DNA from: CBFDBF01 sp050291465
Lineage (GTDB): Bacteria; Pseudomonadota; Gammaproteobacteria; Chromatiales; Chromatiaceae
Assembly: GCA_050291465.1 (NCBI GenBank)
Contig: JBNKJV010000007.1
Location: 1 to 64,000, forward strand
DNA: 64,000 bases
Direction of reading: 5' to 3'
Part shown: positions 35,768-45,813 of the stretch, one piece after another
How the letters are laid out: each line of letters opens with the position of its first letter
Position numbering within the stretch: the first letter of the stretch is position 1
The notes under the pieces: generated by a model
What the model was told of the DNA's origin: nothing
Databases searched by the model: none
The model's input: only the letters and a program-made list of their open reading frames with translations
Position numbers and translations under genes: made by a program

Positions 35768-38700
35768 TCAATTCGCAGATAGATTTTTCATATCTTCAAC
35801 AACCGCTCCCAGCTCTTCCTCGTCGAGCTTTTCGACGTGGCGTGATGCCACCGACGACACCATATCCTGTAACCTTTGTTCTTCCGCATCCTCATTCCCG
35901 GGTTCGCCATCCACCAACAGACGTGCCAGGGATTCCGCAACACGGTTGATGGTCGGCCCTTGCGCCAACGCCATGGTGGGCAGGGAGACGCCGAATCGTT
36001 TATCCAGACCGACCATAAGTTCAACAGCCATTAAGGAATCCATTCCCAAATCGAATAGTGAACGGCGGGGATCCAGGCGCTCCTTCGGCAGCCGCAAAAC
36101 ACTCGCAACCTCTTCGGCAACAAGATCAGCTACGATCTCAAGCGCTTCCTCAGAGGTCTGACCGGCGATACGTGTATATACATCTTCCGACCGTGTCACG
36201 TTGGCGCCGTTTCCGGCTGCCGTACGACGCAGGATATGAAAGCGCGCGGAAGACGAGGACGGCAGAAACCGCGCCAGAACCTGCCAGTCGAGTTCGGTTA
36301 CCGCCATACCGCCGGCGTCTGTGGACAATATTTTCCCCAACTGATTCAAAGCAGTACCCGCGGTCAGTGCTTTCCCGCCCAGACGGGATTGCAGAGACTC
36401 TTTCACCTCCTGGTTACGGGTCAGATAACCGGCATCTTCAATCGCCCCCCAACTGACACTGGACGCCGCCAATCCGAGTGAACTGCGATAATCCGCCAAC
36501 GCCTCCAGATACATATTGGCTGCCACATAGTTGGCCTGCCCCGGATTACCTATGAAGGTCGTGACAGAGGAATAAAGAACAAAAAACTCGAGCGGCAAAT
36601 CCTGAGTCAGCAGATGCAGATTCCACGCCCCCTGGATCTTCGGCTTGAGTACCTCCAAAAAGCGTTCCCGATCCAGGTTACGAATGATACCGTCGTCCAG
36701 CACCATGGCGGCGTGAAAAATCCCCCGCAGCGGAGGAAGATCCCGTTGAATCTCCTTCAGAACCCTTGCGAGGCGAACCCGGTCCGTCACATCGCATGCC
36801 TTCACAAGCACATTTATCCCTTTCGCTCCGAGTTCTCCGACCAATTCAGCCGCACCGGGCGTTTCACCGCCTCGCCGGCTCAGCAGAACCAGGTTGCCGA
36901 CTCCCTGTTCCGCCAGCCAACGGGCCGTTTCCCTGCCAAAACCGTCGCTCCCCCCGGTAACCAGATAGGTTGCGTCGCTGGCAAACGTGACGTCCGCCAC
37001 CGGGTTCGGCGACATCTCGGCCACTTCCGATATGTCATCAAAGGTCACCAGGATCTTGCCGATCTGACGAGACTGCTGCATATAGCGAAATGCATCGCCG
37101 ATCTGCGATACCGGAAAGCTCCGGTAAGGCAGCGGTCGTAACAGGTTCTCCCTGAAAAGATCCATGACTTCATGGAATATGCGCTCAGCCAACGCCGGTT
37201 GCTCCACCATCAACTGATCCGCATCGATACCATAATAGGTAATGTTATCCTTGAAGGGGCGCAGACCGATGTGGGTATTTTCGTAGAAATCCCGCTTACC
37301 CAGTTCCAGGAAACGACCAAACGGGCGCAGCACCTGCAGGTTCCGTCTGACGGCCTCCCCGGCCAGGGAATTCAGGACCACGTCGACCCCTTTCCCGTCC
37401 GTGTGGTGAAGAATCTCATCAGCAAAATCGAGGTTACGGGAACTCATTACATGATCGGCACCGAGCAGACGGACAAAATCCCGCTTCTCATCACTACCGG
37501 CGGTGGCAAACACCTCCGCCCCGAGATACCGGGCCAACTGGATGGCGGCGATGCCCACGCCTCCGGCCGCTCCGTGGATCAAGACCTTCTCCCCCGGCTG
37601 TAACCTTGCCAGATGATGCAGGGCATAATAGGCGGTAAAGAAAACCGTCGGCACGGTGGCCGCCTCTTCGAACGACCAATGGGACGGCTTGGGCACGGCA
37701 GACGCCGCCTTGGTCATTACGCGGCGGGCGAAGCAGGCGGGAGCGAAGGCCACAACCGCATCACCCAACTCAAACTTGGTAACATCGGTTCCGACACGGG
37801 TAACCACGCCCGCCAACTCCATGCCCAGCGTCGCTCCTGAAAATCCGTTTTCCACGGCATCATCCGGCAACAGGCCCAGGGCGTACATCACATCACGGAA
37901 GTTGAGACCGGCCGCCTGCGGCTGAATCTCGATGGCATCCGGATCAAGGGTTTGCTCCGGAGCAGGCGTCCAACGGAGGTTTTTGAGCTGCCCGGGCACA
38001 TCAAAACCCAGAACCAGATTCCCGGCTTCCTCCGCGCCACGCCCCGACACAGGAGGCTGCCGGCGCTCCATACGAGGCACATAGCGGGCACGCTCGGTCA
38101 ATACAACCTCTTCTTCTCCGTCGGAGGCCAGTAACTCCGTAATCAAGGCCTCGGTCACCCCCGCGTCCAACTGCTCCGTCCGCAGATCGATCAACCTGCA
38201 TCCCAGGTTAGCGTACTCATTCATGATCACCCGCCCGAAACCCCATAGCGGCGCCTGGGAGGGCTGGACCTTCCCCAGATCGTAATCGTGATCGAACACT
38301 CCGCCTCCGGTCGTAATCAACCACAGCTTCGGCCGGAGGACTTCCGCCTTTCCTTCCAGGGCCTGCAGAAGATACAGCAGGGTGATACAACGACGCTCCT
38401 GCGCGGCGATGGGATCCCGCTCGGCAGATTCCCCTCCCGCCTCCAGTCCCAGAAGGTGGATCACATGATCACAACCACCCATCTCTTCGGTGACACGGTT
38501 CAGGAGAGCGGCCATCCCGTCAGGGGACTCCATATCCGCCACAATTACCCCGGGATCCACCTGTTCATCTATCCCCCCGGGGACAGAAACACGTGCAACG
38601 TGTCCGTGAGAGAGCAACTGGTTCAGCAGCGACTCCGCCAATCTTCGCGAATCGCCTTTCCCATCGGCCAGCAACAACCACGATTCCGCCGTTGCGGAAA

Positions 38701-41700
38701 CGGGTTTCATTTCAACAACCGTGTCCGGGGTTGTGGCCAACAGCAGGTAACTTCCTATCTCTCTCTCCCCGCATTCCGGCTCCAGCAGGGTCTCCACCTC
38801 CGCAAAACCGACACCGGTCAGGAGATCCTTCCAGGCCGCCGGGACCAGCATCCGGGTCTTGACCTCACCCGCACGGTCCATACGCCACCACTCTTCCTCC
38901 AGGCCGTCGACAAAATCCATTACACGGGCAGGGTGCCGCTCCAGTAACAGAAGCTTACCACCGGGTGCCAACTTGGCCCTGATATCAGTCAGGGCACGAT
39001 GGAGATCGTCGGCGCGATGCAGATCGTAGTTCACAACCACCAGATCAAAGTACTGAGGGAGATCCTCACCCAATGTCAAGGAGTCCCAGTCCAACAACAC
39101 AGTCGATATAAAGGGATGTCCGGCGAACTCCAATTGCCGCTGCGCAAAGCTATCGTCTTCAGTATCGCCAAGCACGTAATCACAACGGTCAGGTGGGAGA
39201 TAAGTCAGTATTTGCCGTGGGAAAGCCCTGGAACTCGCTGCGATTTCCAGAATGCGCAACCGGCGGTTATCGGGCCAGTCAGCTGCGACGGCGCGCACGA
39301 TCTCCCGAGCGGCCAGATCCATCCCAAGATAAGTGGGAGATGCGTCGTACAGCTGATCCAACAGGGGACTGGCCTTCAGCGACGCGGAAAATCCGTCAAC
39401 ATCGACGTCGCCCTCCAGCAATCCGACCAGGTGGAGCCCGACCCGGCCGGCGAAAACCAGCTCTGGGAGGTAGGCGGGATAATCTCCCAACAAGGCCAAC
39501 CAGATATCTTCCGGTGTCGGCGGATCACCACCCTCCGCCAATACCCAACCCTCCTCCCGATACTCCAGCAGTTCATCCTCCACCAGGATCCGGCAGAGCC
39601 AGGAGAAATAGTCCCGCAGGCGGGGATCGATCAGTTTGCCGCTCACCACCTCCGACAGCGTGGCTTCATGGCGTTCCACCATCCCGATCAAGGCGCGATA
39701 GGCAAAGGCACTGACGAGGGCGTCAAACAACGGAGCCACCTGTTGAAAATAGTCCCGACTCCTGAGCACGGGTTCCATCTCGAGCAACAGGGCTTCCGCC
39801 TGATCGATGAGATGCGAGATCTCAGCGATCGGGGATGATTCCTCCGCGGCCGTCCGCGGTTTCACATGGAGCCTGTTTGTCCAAAAGGAGGGCAAGGATG
39901 CCCAACCGTGGTTCAGCTGAACCTCCTGAAACCGGCACCCATCCACCAGCGCTATGGTATCCCCTGTTTCATCCAGTAACCGGAACCTGACCAGTATCGA
40001 ATGTGGACTGCGGCGAATGACGTGTGTCCCGCACCAAACCGGCAACCCACCGGTCTTGAAAAGCCGTAACCGCCCGATGCGAACAGGTACCAAAGGAACG
40101 CCCTTTCCACTATCGATGTCTTCCCGGAAGACATCCACAATGGTCTGGAAGCAGGCGTCCAGAAAAACAGGATGAAGCAGATGCGTCGGGAGATCCGCGC
40201 GGATAGACTCCGGCGCCTGAATACGGGCCAACAACTCCTGATCCCGTCTTCGGATCTCCACCACACCCTGGAATGCGGGGCCATACTCCAGTTGGGACAG
40301 GCTGCTGCGACGATAGTGTATCGCCCGGTCTATTACCTCCCCACCATCCCTGTCATCAGGATCCCATTCGACGGCGGCCTGCTTCTCGTGCATAACCGCC
40401 GGGGGCACGCCCACCAGCCGTCCGACCACGTGCAGTGTCCAGGGATCTTCGCTCAGACGTCGTCGAGCACGTATACGGAACCGGCCCTCTTCCGGAGAAA
40501 GATCGAAACGTACGGTAGTGGCGTGCTCCGGATCCAACACCAGGGCCGCTCGTATCTCCAGTCCTTCGATCTCATGGGTGTCAACAGCATAGTGTTCAGC
40601 GGATGCCGCAAGCGCCATCTCCGCAAAGGCGGAGCCCGGAAGCACCACCGCTCCAGCCACCACATGATCCGCTAGATAAGGTGTCTTGCGGATATCCAGG
40701 TGGTTTTCCCAAAGCGCCTCGCCATCCTTAAGACGATACCCTAATAGCGGATGAACCGGTTTCCGACCTATAAGACCATAGCCTTCGCTGGTGTTTTCGC
40801 ACCAATAGCGCTCCCGCTGCCAGGGATATGTGGGCAACCGTACATAGCGTCCGGGTTGCGGAAACAGCGCCTCCTGCGGCCATGGCGCGCCCAGTAGCCA
40901 GGCGCGATAAACCTGTTTCTGCAGATGCGGCAACGTATCACCATCCTTGTTCAGGGTAGGCAACGCCCGCCCGTCGGTTCCGCTTGCGGTCAGACATTCG
41001 CCGACATAGCGTTGCATAATGGCGTGCGGGGCGATTTCCAGGAACAGCCGGCAACCCTTCCCGATGAGCGTTCCGATCGCCTGTTCAAACAGCACCGGCT
41101 GTCGGATGTTGTCCCACCAGTAGGTCGCATCCAGGTTCTCCCCTGCCAGTTCCCCGCCTGTTACGCTGGAGACGAACACCCCGTCTCCGGCCCGCGGTTC
41201 CAGGTCCGCCAACCCCTTCTGTACCCGATCACGAATCGAATCCATGCGACTGCTGTGAAAGGCATACTCCAGGTCCAGCAGGCGGAAGAACGCCCCCTCT
41301 TCCTCCAGGCGCCGTCCAAGCTCCTCCAGATCTTCGAGATCGCCGGACAGGATTACCGCTCGCGGACTGTTGATTCCGGCGAGCTCGAGCACTCCGCTTA
41401 AACCGGCCTTTGAGATCTCTTCCTGCAGCCGCTCCGGGGACATCCCCGCCACCGCCATACGCCCCCCGCCCCGGGTCAGGGCCTGGGCGGCACTGCGCTC
41501 ATGTATTACGGTCACCGCCTGTTCCAGGGTCAACACACCGGCAGCCCAGGCGGCAGCCACCTCGCCGACGCTGTGCCCCGCATAGTGATCCGCCTGCAGA
41601 CCCGTTCGACGCAGCAGCCGGGTAATACCCACCTGTACGGCAAACAGCGTGGGCTGGGCCACTTCCGTGAGATGCATGTGGGAATGAGCCGTATCCGCCT

Positions 41701-43450
41701 GAAGTTGTTGCGCCAGGGAGAAGTCCACCCGCTCCCCCAGCAGGCCCTCGATCTCCTCTACGGTCCGGCGAAACAGGGGCTCTTCCTCCATCAACTGCCG
41801 GCCCATACCGATCCACTGGGAACCGTTGCCGGAGTACACGAACGCAACCGGGGCAGGCGACGGAGTCAGCGCCTCCTCCACCATCCCTTGCTCCGGTAGC
41901 TCTCCCTCTGCAAACCGGCCCAGGGATGCGGCTATCTCCCGGTGGTCGTTCCCTCTGACCGCCAGGCGCACATCCAACCATTGGCGGCGGGTGGCGGCCG
42001 TAAACGCCATGTCGTAATAGTCCGCCGCGGCAGTGACCTCCGACAGCAGGCCGGAATAACGCGCGGCCAGTTCTCTTAGGGCGGCGGTTGTCTTGGCCGA
42101 CAGGAACAGGGGCGGTACCCCTTCAGGCCCCGCGTTCTCTGTTCGTTCCTGCTCCGGTTGCCGATACTCCCGCAGCATCACATGGGCGTTAGCGCCGCCG
42201 AAACCGAAGGAGTTCACCCCCATACAGAGGGGTCTACCCCCCTCCGGCAGTGCCCGGTATTCGGTCACCGGCTGCAGATTGAGCCCTTTGAAATCGATCC
42301 GGGGATTGGGGCTCTCCAGGTTCAGGGTGGGAGGAAGAGCCCGGTGTTTCAGGCACAACACCGTTTTCACCAGGCCGGCCATGCCGGAGGCGGGTTCCAG
42401 GTGGCCTACATTGGACTTCACCGATCCCAAATAGAGGGGGCTGTCCGGGGAACGGGCGCTACCCAAAACTTCACCAATGGCGGACGCCTCGATCGGATCC
42501 CCCACCGCAGTCCCCGTTCCGTGGGCCTCGATATAATCGATATCGCCGGCCTTCAACCCCGCCTGCTCAAGGGTCATCCTCAGCAGATCGGCCTGACCAC
42601 GGGGACTGGGGATGGTGATACCGCTCTTATCCGCACCATCCGAATTGGTACCCGTGGCAAGAATCACCGCATGTATCGGGTCACCGTCCGCCTGGGCCCG
42701 GTCGAGAGTCTTCAAAAACAGTATGGCCCCGCCTTCGGAGCGCACATAACCGTCGCCTGACACGTCAAAGGCGCGGCATTGGCCTGTTGCTGACAACATA
42801 GAGGCCTTGGAAAACCCTATGAACGGATAGGGATGCAGCAGCAGATGTATGCCTCCTGTGACGGCCATAGAGGACTCGCCGTTCCTGAGACTCCTGCACG
42901 CCTGGTGCAGGGCCACCAGAGACGATGAACAGGCGGTATCGAGAGCCATGCTGGGACCGCGCAGATCGAACGCATAAGAGATCCGGTTGGCGGCGATGCT
43001 GAGTGCGTTCCCGGTCATGGAGTGACCGTCGACGATGCTCAGGTCATCCATCGCCCGCATGGCGTAATCCATACCCGAGATCCCCAGATATACCGCGGTA
43101 TCCGTTCCCGCCAGCTTCCCGGGTACCTGACCCCCGTTCTCCAACGCCTCCCAGGTCAGTTCCAGAAGCAACCGCTGCTGCGGATCCAGCTTGCCGGCTT
43201 CGCGTGGGGAGATGCCGAAAAACGAGGCATCGAACATATCCACATCGTCCAACAGACCGGCGGCGCGGGTCACGCTCCTGCCCGGCTCGGATCGTGTCGG
43301 ATGGAAATAGCTTGCCGAGGACCAGCGTTCATTGCCGATCTCTCCGATAACCTCCCGCCCCTCCTTCAGGATTTCCCAAAAGGACTCCTCGGACTCGGCA
43401 CCGCCTGGGAATCTGAACGCCATACCGACGATGGCTATTTTCTCATCCAT
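35768..43450 (-). CDS. Type I highly reducing polyketide synthase (KS-AT-DH-cMT-ER-KR-ACP)
   Basis: A 2560-residue single-module PKS. In order: ketosynthase (1-430; Cys174 in DTACSSS, His310 in EAHGTGT, His350 in KSNVGH), acyltransferase (530-830; GHSVGE at 625, YAFHSS at 730, malonyl-like), dehydratase (895-1180; His929 in HVVAGAVVLP, Asp1098 in HPVFLDACFQ), methyltransferase-like region (1230-1570; motif I degenerate, LEIAASSR), structural KR half, enoyl reductase (1820-2140), ketoreductase (2159-2340; Tyr2308) and ACP (Ser2472 in LGMDSLMAVE). There is no thioesterase. It should make a saturated or partly reduced acyl chain iteratively, handed to the oxoamine synthase. The ATG at 43450 is preferred since the KS begins there. 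It is preceded by a terminator for the upstream genes, so it probably starts a transcript of its own. Confidence 0.95.
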   Translation of the reverse strand: MDEKIAIVGMAFRFPGGAESEESFWEILKEGREVIGEIGNERWSSASYFHPTRSEPGRSVTRAAGLLDDVDMFDASFFGISPREAGKLDPQQRLLLELTWEALENGGQVPGKLAGTDTAVYLGISGMDYAMRAMDDLSIVDGHSMTGNALSIAANRISYAFDLRGPSMALDTACSSSLVALHQACRSLRNGESSMAVTGGIHLLLHPYPFIGFSKASMLSATGQCRAFDVSGDGYVRSEGGAILFLKTLDRAQADGDPIHAVILATGTNSDGADKSGITIPSPRGQADLLRMTLEQAGLKAGDIDYIEAHGTGTAVGDPIEASAIGEVLGSARSPDSPLYLGSVKSNVGHLEPASGMAGLVKTVLCLKHRALPPTLNLESPNPRIDFKGLNLQPVTEYRALPEGGRPLCMGVNSFGFGGANAHVMLREYRQPEQERTENAGPEGVPPLFLSAKTTAALRELAARYSGLLSEVTAAADYYDMAFTAATRRQWLDVRLAVRGNDHREIAASLGRFAEGELPEQGMVEEALTPSPAPVAFVYSGNGSQWIGMGRQLMEEEPLFRRTVEEIEGLLGERVDFSLAQQLQADTAHSHMHLTEVAQPTLFAVQVGITRLLRRTGLQADHYAGHSVGEVAAAWAAGVLTLEQAVTVIHERSAAQALTRGGGRMAVAGMSPERLQEEISKAGLSGVLELAGINSPRAVILSGDLEDLEELGRRLEEEGAFFRLLDLEYAFHSSRMDSIRDRVQKGLADLEPRAGDGVFVSSVTGGELAGENLDATYWWDNIRQPVLFEQAIGTLIGKGCRLFLEIAPHAIMQRYVGECLTASGTDGRALPTLNKDGDTLPHLQKQVYRAWLLGAPWPQEALFPQPGRYVRLPTYPWQRERYWCENTSEGYGLIGRKPVHPLLGYRLKDGEALWENHLDIRKTPYLADHVVAGAVVLPGSAFAEMALAASAEHYAVDTHEIEGLEIRAALVLDPEHATTVRFDLSPEEGRFRIRARRRLSEDPWTLHVVGRLVGVPPAVMHEKQAAVEWDPDDRDGGEVIDRAIHYRRSSLSQLEYGPAFQGVVEIRRRDQELLARIQAPESIRADLPTHLLHPVFLDACFQTIVDVFREDIDSGKGVPLVPVRIGRLRLFKTGGLPVWCGTHVIRRSPHSILVRFRLLDETGDTIALVDGCRFQEVQLNHGWASLPSFWTNRLHVKPRTAAEESSPIAEISHLIDQAEALLLEMEPVLRSRDYFQQVAPLFDALVSAFAYRALIGMVERHEATLSEVVSGKLIDPRLRDYFSWLCRILVEDELLEYREEGWVLAEGGDPPTPEDIWLALLGDYPAYLPELVFAGRVGLHLVGLLEGDVDVDGFSASLKASPLLDQLYDASPTYLGMDLAAREIVRAVAADWPDNRRLRILEIAASSRAFPRQILTYLPPDRCDYVLGDTEDDSFAQRQLEFAGHPFISTVLLDWDSLTLGEDLPQYFDLVVVNYDLHRADDLHRALTDIRAKLAPGGKLLLLERHPARVMDFVDGLEEEWWRMDRAGEVKTRMLVPAAWKDLLTGVGFAEVETLLEPECGEREIGSYLLLATTPDTVVEMKPVSATAESWLLLADGKGDSRRLAESLLNQLLSHGHVARVSVPGGIDEQVDPGVIVADMESPDGMAALLNRVTEEMGGCDHVIHLLGLEAGGESAERDPIAAQERRCITLLYLLQALEGKAEVLRPKLWLITTGGGVFDHDYDLGKVQPSQAPLWGFGRVIMNEYANLGCRLIDLRTEQLDAGVTEALITELLASDGEEEVVLTERARYVPRMERRQPPVSGRGAEEAGNLVLGFDVPGQLKNLRWTPAPEQTLDPDAIEIQPQAAGLNFRDVMYALGLLPDDAVENGFSGATLGMELAGVVTRVGTDVTKFELGDAVVAFAPACFARRVMTKAASAVPKPSHWSFEEAATVPTVFFTAYYALHHLARLQPGEKVLIHGAAGGVGIAAIQLARYLGAEVFATAGSDEKRDFVRLLGADHVMSSRNLDFADEILHHTDGKGVDVVLNSLAGEAVRRNLQVLRPFGRFLELGKRDFYENTHIGLRPFKDNITYYGIDADQLMVEQPALAERIFHEVMDLFRENLLRPLPYRSFPVSQIGDAFRYMQQSRQIGKILVTFDDISEVAEMSPNPVADVTFASDATYLVTGGSDGFGRETARWLAEQGVGNLVLLSRRGGETPGAAELVGELGAKGINVLVKACDVTDRVRLARVLKEIQRDLPPLRGIFHAAMVLDDGIIRNLDRERFLEVLKPKIQGAWNLHLLTQDLPLEFFVLYSSVTTFIGNPGQANYVAANMYLEALADYRSSLGLAASSVSWGAIEDAGYLTRNQEVKESLQSRLGGKALTAGTALNQLGKILSTDAGGMAVTELDWQVLARFLPSSSSARFHILRRTAAGNGANVTRSEDVYTRIAGQTSEEALEIVADLVAEEVASVLRLPKERLDPRRSLFDLGMDSLMAVELMVGLDKRFGVSLPTMALAQGPTINRVAESLARLLVDGEPGNEDAEEQRLQDMVSSVASRHVEKLDEEELGAVVEDMKNLSAN

Positions 43451-43542
43451 ATCAGTAATTCTTATTCCCTTGCGAATCTGTCGGCAAATCGAAGACCTCA
43501 TCAGGTACCAAGACAAAAAACCTTTTCTTTGCAGGGAAAACC

Positions 43543-43565
43543 AAAAAGAAGCCCCCTCGGGGTTA
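43543..43565 (-). terminator. Terminator between glycan block and PKS
   Basis: On the minus strand AACCCC, a 3-base loop and GGGGGCTT form a stem, followed by CTTTTTGG. It lies in the 330-base gap (43451-43780) downstream of the TPR-methyltransferase gene. Nothing else in the gap is assignable; it should also hold the PKS promoter. Confidence 0.6.
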
Positions 43566-43780
43566 TGTTACATCCCTTTAGCTCCGAACCAAAGTCGACA
43601 GCCTTCCCGGACGGGCATCCCTCCGCATGCATACCAGCGGCGCCGCGCCTACCGATAACGAATGCGGGAAAGGACCGTTTTTTCAATGAGTTACTATCGC
43701 AAAAGGGAGGAATATAGTGTTATTTCAGTCTTTTAAACTAGCCGGATTTTTGCTGTCAAAACCGCAGCATAGCAACGGCT

Positions 43781-44905
43781 TCACCAGCCAACCTGCCTAT
43801 TATTTGAAGCGACGTCAGCGAAAGTCGATATCTCCTCTAAATAACATCCACTCAATATTTTCCCACTATCAATTTTTATCCCATAGGTGTCGAGCGCGAA
43901 TGCGCACAATGAATCTGCAAACGACCGACTAATAACCTCGCCGACTTTCCGTATTGCTACTGGGCCTTTTCTAGTAATCACTTTATAGGATTCGTCCGTG
44001 ATTCGAATAATTAAATCTACCCCTTTCTTTACCGTCTGCCCTACACCACTTTGATCCGGCTTATAGTAATCGTCAAAGAGTACTATTCCACCAATATTCA
44101 TATACCGATCTAACAGCAGAAAATCGAACAATACAGCCCACGCCTCGTGCAGACCATCGACATAAGCAACATCAAATTTTCCTTGTACTTTATTCCGCAA
44201 TACTTCTTGCGAGTAACCGCGAAATAATCGAACCCTGTTGGCCGCCCCAGTTCTATATATATTTGCATAGAATTCGCTCTTAAATGACGGATCTATACAG
44301 GTTAGATGGCTCACGCGTCTAAGCTTGTTATCAAGCCACCAACATGCTGACATTCCTTCCATGCTGCCGATCTCCAGTACTGACAACGTATCTTTATCAT
44401 CGAATACTTCCCCAAATACTTGCTCTATGACGGGAATGCGCGTCGCGAACCAGCATTCACGCCGAAATTCGTAGTTATTATTTTTAAAGTTCGACCATCC
44501 GATCTGGTCAAAAAGGCTAATACATAATTCGTGCGCTTGAACAAATTTCTTCTGCTTTGATAAAGCATTGAAAAGAAAAGTGGCGACACGATGGTTATAT
44601 GGATCTATTCGCAAAGCGGAAACCAAATCCTCCTCCGCTCCCCTAAAATCACCACCCGCAGTGCGGGCAATACCTCTTCTCATGTAGGCGTTAAAGTGAC
44701 TACTATCCCTATCAATTAATTTCGTATACCACGTTATCGCCTCCTCAATCTCCCCTAACATATGTAACGAAAACCCCATACTATAGATCAAGCGGAGGGT
44801 CTCTCCCTGTTCGCCTATTGCTTCTCTGTAGTATTTGGCCGCGGATTCATAGTCCTTATCGCAAAGGTATTTATCTGCGCGCTTTTCAAGATCAGAAACT
44901 GACAT
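43781..44905 (-). CDS. TPR-containing class I methyltransferase-like protein
   Basis: A 374-residue protein. Residues ~1-140 form tetratricopeptide-type helices (DYESAAKYYREAI, GEIEEAITWYTKLI, DFRGAEEDLVSAL). Residues ~165-330 are a class I SAM-dependent methyltransferase-type domain with LEIGSMEGMSACWWL as the SAM motif, then HLTCIDPSF, FDVAYVDGLHE and IVLFDDYYK, resembling the Methyltransf_24 group. A C-terminal 50 residues are unassigned. It is the last gene of the AT-rich glycan block and likely modifies a sugar of the capsule; the substrate is unknown. Confidence 0.82.
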   Translation of the reverse strand: MSVSDLEKRADKYLCDKDYESAAKYYREAIGEQGETLRLIYSMGFSLHMLGEIEEAITWYTKLIDRDSSHFNAYMRRGIARTAGGDFRGAEEDLVSALRIDPYNHRVATFLFNALSKQKKFVQAHELCISLFDQIGWSNFKNNNYEFRRECWFATRIPVIEQVFGEVFDDKDTLSVLEIGSMEGMSACWWLDNKLRRVSHLTCIDPSFKSEFYANIYRTGAANRVRLFRGYSQEVLRNKVQGKFDVAYVDGLHEAWAVLFDFLLLDRYMNIGGIVLFDDYYKPDQSGVGQTVKKGVDLIIRITDESYKVITRKGPVAIRKVGEVISRSFADSLCAFALDTYGIKIDSGKILSGCYLEEISTFADVASNNRQVGW

Positions 44906-44934
44906 CTCTAGTCGCCTACTCTTTTTCTGAAACT

Positions 44935-45654
44935 TCAGGTCTTACTTCTTTCCATTACATATAAAACCCTCGGATCAGACAAATTCGCAATCTTCACGAA
45001 CAAGTATGTCGGCGTATAATTGAATACAGCCACATCTACATATCCTTTTCTAAGCAAATACTTAGCAACCCTTTTGTATTCATAGTCCCCTGCTAACTCC
45101 ACGAGTAGATGCGCATTATTTTTCTCAAGCGTTTCGGACATACCCTCTAATACTGACAGCTCGGCTCCCTCCACATCAATTTTAATTAACCGCACTTCCA
45201 ATTCATCTAATTTTTCATCCATCCATGAGTCCAACGTACGAATTCGAACGTCACCTTGACCAGGAACCAGAATGGAATGACCAAGATTTCCATTCCCTAA
45301 TTGTGCTATTCCCCCTCTTCCCTCTGCTGAGGAAAGAGCCAAATTCTCCGCTGTGACTTTTTCGGAAATATTATTAATATCTACATTTACTTCCAGGATG
45401 GAATAGCTGTAGGAACTTGGTTCAAACGCCAATACATTCATGCCGCATACAACGGCCCAATAGCAAGTGTGTGTACCTATATACGCACCAATGTCTATAA
45501 CATAGCCATCCATATTGTCGAGCAGTACTCTCGACATATCCAGCATGCGTTCTTCGTACGGCATGCCACTTTCGAATATCACCCTTTGTACCAAATCCTC
45601 TCTGTAGTTCGGCACAAAATATTTCAGTTGGTAATCATCTATATTTACTATCAT
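44935..45654 (-). CDS. FkbM family methyltransferase
   Basis: A 239-residue SAM-dependent methyltransferase of the FkbM type: VIDIGAYIGTHTCYWA (SAM motif I), VLAFEPSSYSYSILEVNV, and IKIDVEGAELSVLEGM, the most conserved family stretch. FkbM enzymes often O-methylate sugars in surface glycans. The ATG at 45654 is preferred over a TTG at 45681; GGGG lies upstream. It is divergent from the second FkbM gene over about 160 bases. Confidence 0.88.
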   Translation of the reverse strand: MIVNIDDYQLKYFVPNYREDLVQRVIFESGMPYEERMLDMSRVLLDNMDGYVIDIGAYIGTHTCYWAVVCGMNVLAFEPSSYSYSILEVNVDINNISEKVTAENLALSSAEGRGGIAQLGNGNLGHSILVPGQGDVRIRTLDSWMDEKLDELEVRLIKIDVEGAELSVLEGMSETLEKNNAHLLVELAGDYEYKRVAKYLLRKGYVDVAVFNYTPTYLFVKIANLSDPRVLYVMERSKT

Positions 45655-45813
45655 TTGCAAATTACCCCACTTTTCGTGCAACCTACGTTTTTAGAAGACC
45701 ACCCAGACTTCCACCTGCTGGATTACATAGGGGTCAATCGAAACCCATAAGGATTTTTTATAGCCTTCCTGAGATACTTATACGGACCCGTCTCATTATA
45801 AATATTCTTCCCA

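Noticed and set aside
34888..35949. 353-codon plus-strand frame opposite the oxoamine synthase and PKS end
   Set aside because: Antisense to two well-supported genes; low-complexity composition with no family features.
38999..39838. Long plus-strand frame opposite the PKS
   Set aside because: It is antisense to a clear PKS domain region and carries no recognisable motif.
43501..43686. Minus-strand frame of 61 codons in the gap before the PKS
   Set aside because: It starts with TTG, has no ribosome site and runs through the terminator hairpin.
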